Origin: Candidatus Palauibacter poriticola
Lineage (GTDB): Bacteria; Gemmatimonadota; Gemmatimonadetes; Palauibacterales; Palauibacteraceae
Length of the DNA stretch: 64,000 nt
Direction of reading: 5' to 3'
NCBI GenBank assembly: GCA_012270965.1
Contig: JAAXHJ010000041.1
Location: 21,169 to 85,168 of the forward strand
The position numbers and the translations under genes were made by a program. Below the pieces are notes generated by a model, which searched no databases, had not been told where the DNA came from, and saw nothing but the letters and a program-made list of their open reading frames with translations. Below, one piece after another: positions 59,397-64,000 of the stretch; within the stretch, counting starts at the first letter, position 1, and every line of letters starts with the position of its first letter.

Positions 59397-62324
59397 ATGG
59401 CCGGACCGAACAAGAAGCTGGTTGCCGCCGTGGAGGCGTACTTCGCCGATCGTGGGCGCGTGCGCGCATCGGGCGGAGCGACGGCGGAGCGTTCGTACTA
59501 TCCGCCGCTGGAGCGCTTGTTGCGCACGGTCGGGGCCACGCTCAAACCCAAGGTGTTCTGCGTTCAGGAACCGGCGGATCACGGGGTCGGCCATCCCGAC
59601 CTCGCCCTGTACACGGCGAGTCAGGTTCAGAGGGGTCGCCCGAGTCCAGGGCAGGTTCCCGGGCGTGGCGTCGTCGAGGTCAAGGGCGTTGGCGACGATG
59701 TCCGGTCAACCGCGGTACACGAGCAGGTAGAGCGCTACTGGGGCCGCTACCGCCTGGTCCTAGTCACGAACCTGCTGAGCTTCCAGTTGGTCGGCGCGGC
59801 CGACTCGAACGGCTCCGCGAAGCTCGAAACTTTCACGCTGGCCGAAGGTGTCGAGAACTTCTGGCGCAAGGTGGAAACGCCTCGTGCCTTCGCCCGCGAG
59901 GTGGGCGCGAGGCTGGGAGAGTATCTCGCCCGAGCACTTTCGCACCGGGCCGTACTGGCCGAGCCGAAGGACTTGGCGTGGCTGCTGGCTTCCTACGCCC
60001 GCGACGGCTTGGCCCGAGTCGAGGCGGCCGGGTACACGCCGACCGAGGTGGTCCGCTACATGGTGGCCCGCGTGGACAAGGCGCTGAAGGACGATCTCGG
60101 GATCCCAGCGGGGCTCGCAGCCGAGAATGTCTATGTGCTGGACCCGTGCTGCGGGACTGGGGCCTATCTGGCAGAAGTCCTGCGCCGCATCTCCCTGAAT
60201 CTTGGGGAACAGGGTCTCGGGGCGCTCGCGGGCGAGGCGGTGAGGAAAGCAGCGACCGAGCGGGTGTTCGGGTTCGAGATCATGCCCGCGCCGTTCGTGG
60301 TTGCCCATTTGCAGGTCGGCCTCACGATGCAGAGTCTGGGCGCGCCGCTGCCGGAGGACGGATCGGAGCGCGCCGGGGTGTTTCTCACCAACGCGCTGAC
60401 CGGCTGGGAGCCGCGCACGACCAAGCCCTTGCCGTTCCCGGAGCTTGAGGAGGAGCGCGACCTCGCCGAATCGGTGAAGCGGGACATCCCGATCCTCGTG
60501 ATCCTCGGCAACCCGCCCTACAACGGGTTCGCTGGCATGGCGGTGGACGAGGAGCGCGAACTCTCGGAAGCCTATCGTACCACAAACCGGGTGCAGGAGC
60601 CTACAGGCCAAGGCCTGAACGATCTCTACGTCCGGTTTTTCCGAATGGCGGAGCGGCGCATCGCCGAGAAGACCGGTCGAGGCGTGGTCTGCTTCATTTC
60701 GAACTACTCATGGCTCGACGGGCTTTCCTTCACCGGGATGCGGGAGCGGTATCTCGAAGCGTTCGACGCGATCCGGATCGACTGCCTGAACGGCGACAAG
60801 TACAAGACGGGCAAGGTTGCGCCGGACGGCTCGCCCGACCCGAGCATCTTCTCGACCGAGGGAGATCCGGTCGGCATCCAAGTGGGCACCGCCATAGCAA
60901 CGTTGGTGCGCAAGGTGGACCACGAACCCGCCGAAGCGGTCGGGTTCCGGCACTTGTGGGGGCAGTCCAAAGCGACGGAGTTGACCGCCACGGCCGACGC
61001 GGAAGCGGACACGCTGTACTCCGAAGTCGCACCGCTGCTGCCGCTGGGCCTGCCGTTCGCGGAGGCCGCGGGGAGTCCCGATTGGTTCGACTGGCCCGCG
61101 CTGCCCGACCTGTTCCCGGTTTCCTTTCCGGGCGTCAAGACGAGCCGCGACGGGTTCCTGGTGGACACCGACCTCGACCGCCTCCGGGCGCGCGTAGGAG
61201 ACTACTTCGACCCGGCATTGAGCCATGAGGAAATCGCGCGACGCCATCCGAGGGTCATGAAGTCCACGGCGCGTTTCGATGCCCAAGCCGTGCGCGACGC
61301 GCTGCTAAGGCGCGGCGGGCCGGACGAGTCCGGGTTCATCCGCTTCGCCTACCGGCCATTCGACACCCGGTGGGCCTACTGGGAGAAGGAAACGAAGCTG
61401 CTCGACGAGAAGCGTGCCGACTACAGGCCCCATGTGTTCAACGGCAACAGGTGGCTGTCCTCCGCCCAGCATCTGCGGAAGGGAGCCGGTGAGCCGCAGA
61501 CTTGCTGTACGAGTGACATGGGGTCTCTGCATCTGATCGAGCGCGGGGCGCTGATGTTTCCGGCATGGCTTCGCGAGGAAGGATTGGGAGCATCTTCTGG
61601 GACTGACCGCCGCGCCAATCTCTCGGGGAAGGCGCAACGGTATCTCGACCGTCTAAGCCTCGGTGTCGAGGATCTGTTCCACCACGTGCTCGCCACCCTT
61701 CACGATCCAGCGTATCGGGAGGCCAACGCGGGAGCGCTGCGCATGGAATGGCCGCGCATTCCGCTGCCCGGCTGGCCGGACGGAGAGGCGGACGGGGCAG
61801 CGCAAGCTCTCAAGCCTTCGGCAGCGCGCGGGCGCACGCTGGCCGCGCTGCTCGACTCGGAACAGGCTGTGCCAAGCGGGACCGGGACGCCCCTGCGTCC
61901 CGAGATCGCGGTGCCGGACACCATGACGGGACGCTACATGGCTGGCGCGGACTTCGCCGTGACCGCGGGCTGGGGCCACTTCGGGGCAGGCGACGCCGTG
62001 ATGCCCGGAAGGGGCCGCATCGTCGAACGCGCCTATCGACCGGACGAGCGCGCCGCGTTGGCGGAACACGTTGCCGTCCTTGGTGAGACGACCTTCGACG
62101 TGTACCTGAACGGCGAAGCCTTCTGGCGCAACGTCCCCTCCGGCCTCTGGGACTACACGCTCGGCGGCTACCAAGTGCTCAAGAAGTGGTTGTCTTACCG
62201 GGAGAGTGCGGTCCTGGGCCGGAGCCTTCTACCAGAGGAGGTCCAGCACTTCGCCGACACCGCGCGGCGCATTGGCGCGTTGCTGATCGCAACATCCAAC
62301 CGACCCGAGAGGAGTTCACCATGA
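59397..62324 (+). CDS. type ISP-like restriction-modification enzyme
   Basis: About 975 residues from ATG 59397 (GGGAAG before it). A PD-(D/E)XK-like N-terminal region (about 55-120, GVGHPDLALYTA, VVEVKGVGDDVRS) precedes an N6-adenine methyltransferase with DPCCGTGAYLAEVL (SAM motif I) and VILGNPPYNGF (motif IV, NPPY). The C-terminal ~450 residues match the target-recognition region of type ISP enzymes (LSHEEIARRHPRVMKSTARF, FIRFAYRPFDTRWAYWE, WDYTLGGYQVLKKWLSYRES). A single polypeptide would thus cut and methylate DNA. No complete helicase motif set was located between nuclease and methylase, so full restriction activity is uncertain. Its TGA overlaps the next ATG. Confidence 0.88.
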   Translation: MAGPNKKLVAAVEAYFADRGRVRASGGATAERSYYPPLERLLRTVGATLKPKVFCVQEPADHGVGHPDLALYTASQVQRGRPSPGQVPGRGVVEVKGVGDDVRSTAVHEQVERYWGRYRLVLVTNLLSFQLVGAADSNGSAKLETFTLAEGVENFWRKVETPRAFAREVGARLGEYLARALSHRAVLAEPKDLAWLLASYARDGLARVEAAGYTPTEVVRYMVARVDKALKDDLGIPAGLAAENVYVLDPCCGTGAYLAEVLRRISLNLGEQGLGALAGEAVRKAATERVFGFEIMPAPFVVAHLQVGLTMQSLGAPLPEDGSERAGVFLTNALTGWEPRTTKPLPFPELEEERDLAESVKRDIPILVILGNPPYNGFAGMAVDEERELSEAYRTTNRVQEPTGQGLNDLYVRFFRMAERRIAEKTGRGVVCFISNYSWLDGLSFTGMRERYLEAFDAIRIDCLNGDKYKTGKVAPDGSPDPSIFSTEGDPVGIQVGTAIATLVRKVDHEPAEAVGFRHLWGQSKATELTATADAEADTLYSEVAPLLPLGLPFAEAAGSPDWFDWPALPDLFPVSFPGVKTSRDGFLVDTDLDRLRARVGDYFDPALSHEEIARRHPRVMKSTARFDAQAVRDALLRRGGPDESGFIRFAYRPFDTRWAYWEKETKLLDEKRADYRPHVFNGNRWLSSAQHLRKGAGEPQTCCTSDMGSLHLIERGALMFPAWLREEGLGASSGTDRRANLSGKAQRYLDRLSLGVEDLFHHVLATLHDPAYREANAGALRMEWPRIPLPGWPDGEADGAAQALKPSAARGRTLAALLDSEQAVPSGTGTPLRPEIAVPDTMTGRYMAGADFAVTAGWGHFGAGDAVMPGRGRIVERAYRPDERAALAEHVAVLGETTFDVYLNGEAFWRNVPSGLWDYTLGGYQVLKKWLSYRESAVLGRSLLPEEVQHFADTARRIGALLIATSNRPERSSP

Positions 62325-62533
62325 CCGATAAGCTCATCGACAGAAACCCCGACGTGTTGGGCGGCACGCCCGTGTTCTCGGGGACCAGGGTTCCCGTGCG
62401 TATCCTGATGGAGCACCTCGAGGCGGGCGACCGGCTCGACGACTTTCTGGACGACTACCCCACGGTCACGAGGGAGCAGGCCGTCGGCGTGCTCGAACGG
62501 GCCACGGCGCAGCTGGTGGGCGATGCCCGATGA
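62321..62533 (+). CDS. DUF433 antitoxin-like protein
   Basis: A 70-residue protein: LIDRNPDVLGGTPVFSGTRV PVRILMEHLEAG and LDDFLDDYPTVTREQAVGVL are the whole DUF433 domain, a small helix-turn-helix fold that pairs with DUF5615 PIN-like toxins. Its ATG overlaps the TGA of the ISP gene, and its stop overlaps the next ATG, so three genes are chained by 4-nt overlaps. GAGAGGAGTTCACC precedes the start. Confidence 0.88.
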   Translation: MTDKLIDRNPDVLGGTPVFSGTRVPVRILMEHLEAGDRLDDFLDDYPTVTREQAVGVLERATAQLVGDAR

Positions 62534-62856
62534 AGGTGCTGTTGGACGAATCCGTTCCAAGGCGGCTCGCGGCTGAGTTTCCCGAGTCGTTCGGGTCGCG
62601 CACGGTTCAGCAGATGGGCTGGGCCGGGTGCTCGAACGGAGAGTTGCTGCGGCTTGCGGCGGACCACGGGTTCGGTGTCCTCGTTACGGTGGACCAAGGG
62701 TTCGCGTATCAGCAGAGCGTCCGCAGTCTTCCGATCCCCGTCGTCATCATGATCGCCGGACGCACCCGATTGCAGGAATTGCGTCCCCTCGTCCCGGAAG
62801 TGATCGCGGTTCTCTCGGGCGATCTCGGGCAGCGAATCCACCGTGTCGTGGCCTGA
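62530..62856 (+). CDS. DUF5615 PIN-like toxin
   Basis: A 108-residue protein: MKVLLDESVPRRLAAEFPES supplies the early PIN Asp/Glu, GELLRLAADHGFGVLVTVDQ GFAYQQ the later Asp, and the C-terminus has the usual PVVIMIAGRTRLQELRPLVP form. DUF5615 proteins are predicted nucleases of toxin-antitoxin pairs with DUF433. It is coupled to the DUF433 gene by ATGA overlap. Confidence 0.88.
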   Translation: MKVLLDESVPRRLAAEFPESFGSRTVQQMGWAGCSNGELLRLAADHGFGVLVTVDQGFAYQQSVRSLPIPVVIMIAGRTRLQELRPLVPEVIAVLSGDLGQRIHRVVA

Positions 62857-62967
62857 CATTGACCCTGCCCGACTACCGTTGAGTATTCCAAGTTGAATGC
62901 AATCAATCAGCCTCCGACTCATCCGCGCCCACCGGGCGCGGGCCTGCCTCCAGAAAGAGTAACGGAC

Positions 62968-63630
62968 ATGGGCAGCTTACAGGATGCCGTCATGCAGTAC
63001 GTGGAAGGGGAACTGAAGAAGGATCCCCGCGTGAAGAACGCCACCCTGTTCGCGGTGGCTCGCGAGATCGACGAGTCGGTCGGGGAGCTGACGCTGCAAC
63101 AGTTTCACGCCAAGTATCGGCTACCGGCGATCCGGAGCATAGCGCCCCAAGAGCGGCCCGCGCGGCAGCCGAAAGCTGACCCCTCGCCAGCGTCTTTGAG
63201 TGATGGTGCCGCCGTCATGGAGTACGTGGAGCGGACGCTTGAGGCGAACCCCGGAATCGCGAACGCGGACCTGTTCGCGGGCGCCCGCGAGATCGACCCC
63301 TCCGTAGGGCAACTCACGGGTCGGCAGTTTCACGCGAAGTATCCCCTCCAAGTGAAGGCCCGGCTCGCAAGGGCCTCCGCGCCTGAGCCCAAGACGCCGC
63401 CGGAACCGGAGGTCGCGACGGCTGAGGAGCCCATCGCGCCGGACGTGTCGGCGGCGGCCGGTGACCCGGAGGCCCCGCCGACCGGGGCGGGCGACCCGCT
63501 CACGGTTCGCCGCCTACTGCTCGATCTGTCGAAGGAACTCGTGAACGCGGAAAGCAAGGCGGAAGTGATCGAGGTCATGGCCCGGCTGGACAACTACGTG
63601 GCCGAGATCATGGAGGCGGCGCGAGGCTGA
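62968..63630 (+). CDS. protein with a duplicated unknown domain
   Basis: About 220 residues from ATG 62968 (AAAGAG upstream; TTG 62893 would add 25 residues). Two copies of a ~50-residue domain: AVMQYVEGELKKDPRVKNAT LFAVAREIDESVG then LTLQQFHAKYRL, and AVMEYVERTLEANPGIANAD LFAGAREIDPSVG then LTGRQFHAKYPL. They look like small all-helical DNA- or protein-binding units. A Pro/Glu/Ala linker (about 125-165) and a C-terminal coiled-coil-like helix (LLLDLSKELVNAESKAEVIE) follow. No family is recognised. It lies 111 bp after the toxin gene on the same strand and may serve the restriction system. Confidence 0.75.
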   Translation: MGSLQDAVMQYVEGELKKDPRVKNATLFAVAREIDESVGELTLQQFHAKYRLPAIRSIAPQERPARQPKADPSPASLSDGAAVMEYVERTLEANPGIANADLFAGAREIDPSVGQLTGRQFHAKYPLQVKARLARASAPEPKTPPEPEVATAEEPIAPDVSAAAGDPEAPPTGAGDPLTVRRLLLDLSKELVNAESKAEVIEVMARLDNYVAEIMEAARG

Positions 63631-63747
63631 GTCGTCCGCGCGCCTCCGTGGCCCGACATCGGCTTCGAAGGCGGCGAGGGTGCGGCGGCGTGCACGGCAC
63701 GAAGGAGACGGGCCAGGAGCGCCCGGCGCGGACGCAGTAAAGGGGGT

Positions 63748-63774
63748 CCGGGGCATCCCCGGCCAGAGGTTTTT
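63748..63774 (+). terminator. candidate intrinsic terminator
   Basis: CCGGGG-CAT-CCCCGG forms a perfect 6-bp stem (63748-63762), followed after 7 nt by five T residues; a second small hairpin (GTTTTTGT/ACAAAAAC) overlaps the T-run. It is well placed to end the restriction-modification operon. Confidence 0.5.
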
Positions 63775-63791
63775 GTGAAACAAAAACAAAT

Positions 63792-64000
63792 GTGGCTACT
63801 CCGAACCCCGACGAAAGTCGGGCCGTTCTTCGAGCCGACGTGTCGGCTGCATCGCAGGCCTTGGTCGCGCCGCCACGTTGGGAGCTAAACGCGCACGGGC
63901 GCAGTTCGCCCGTGAAGGCGCTCGCCCAAGCCGCGACAGTGGCGGAGAAGCCTTCGCTCCGCGATACCTCGTTCGCGCAGATCGTGCAGTCCATCAATCG
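63792..64000 (+). CDS. partial hypothetical protein at the window end
   Basis: An open plus-strand frame from GTG 63792 runs off the window with no stop: ATPNPDESRAVLRADVSAAS, VAPPRWELNAHGRSSPVKAL and SLRDTSFAQIVQSINR. Its codon use looks coding and it is absent from the track because it is incomplete. No strong ribosome-binding site precedes it, so the true start may differ. The minus-strand ORF over the same bases looks less protein-like. Confidence 0.45.
   Translation, partial: MATPNPDESRAVLRADVSAASQALVAPPRWELNAHGRSSPVKALAQAATVAEKPSLRDTSFAQIVQSIN

Noticed and set aside
63608-63997. 129-residue minus-strand ORF at the window end
   Set aside because: Cys/Arg/Pro-rich translation without a recognisable fold; the plus-strand partial frame over the same bases looks more like coding sequence.
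1-64000. CRISPR arrays, rRNA and tRNA genes
   Set aside because: Repeats seen are contiguous tandem units without spacers; no tRNA cloverleaf or rRNA signature was recognised by eye, although a tRNA could be missed without a covariance search.

Overview
The window is a 64-kb piece of a GC-rich bacterial chromosome. GC-ending codons dominate, and GTG and TTG starts and 4-nt ATGA/GTGA gene overlaps are frequent. No rRNA or tRNA gene was recognised. The gene mix points to Gemmatimonadota, possibly a marine or sponge-associated lineage: secreted amidohydrolases, a sortilin-like BNR/Asp-box repeat protein, lipoprotein beta-propellers, a TonB-dependent receptor with a carboxypeptidase-regulatory domain, DUF1552 and an AtuA/acyl-CoA cluster. 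That placement is inference from gene content and could not be tested here.

Layout. 0-5 kb: end of a DUF1552 gene, a secreted ankyrin protein, an ABC-F ATPase. 5-11 kb: a solitary Mrr-type endonuclease and two translationally coupled transporters (amino-acid permease with stress-protein domains, SLC13 permease with RCK_C domains). 11-18.6 kb: TPR/thioredoxin lipoprotein, sodium:solute symporter, large BNR protein. 18.6-24.4 kb: two toxin-antitoxin modules (a HigA-VapB fusion with VapC; MazEF-like) around an aminotransferase, a cupin and an amidohydrolase. 24.4-29.3 kb: core genes (enoyl-CoA hydratase, rplU-rpmA, RNase G, acyl-CoA dehydrogenase). 29.5-33.3 kb: ECF sigma factor, anti-sigma factor and TonB-dependent receptor. 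33.3-40.8 kb, minus strand: RecQ-like helicase, two membrane proteins, and an acyl-CoA catabolic operon (B12-binding subunit, carboxyltransferase, AtuA, AtuA-C, enoyl-CoA hydratase). 41-45 kb: AI-2E-type permease, threonine aldolase, frameshifted amidase.

The right third is accessory. 45.6-47.1 kb is a graveyard of frameshifted fragments that resemble defence-associated proteins, ending in an AT-rich palindrome cluster. An amidohydrolase and a dipeptidase relic follow. 49.2-51.3 kb carries an envelope cassette: membrane-anchored redoxin, six-cysteine secreted peptide and beta-propeller lipoprotein. 51.5-57.5 kb is a rearranged block: the two halves of one rhodanese gene lie at its ends on opposite strands, and between them sit relics of a DUF1156/DUF499-type anti-phage locus, an integrase fragment, and an intact Hsp70-like, HEAT-repeat and FAD-oxidoreductase set. 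59.4-63.6 kb is a type ISP-like restriction-modification gene coupled by 4-nt overlap to a DUF433/DUF5615 toxin-antitoxin pair, followed by a protein with a duplicated unknown domain.

Recurring themes are short tandem repeats at gene ends or linkers (units of 9, 12, 15, 21, 24 and 42 bp when coding), small dispersed hairpin-like intergenic repeats, and unusual fusions (ribosomal protein L21 with an E3-binding-like domain; HigA with a VapB-like domain).
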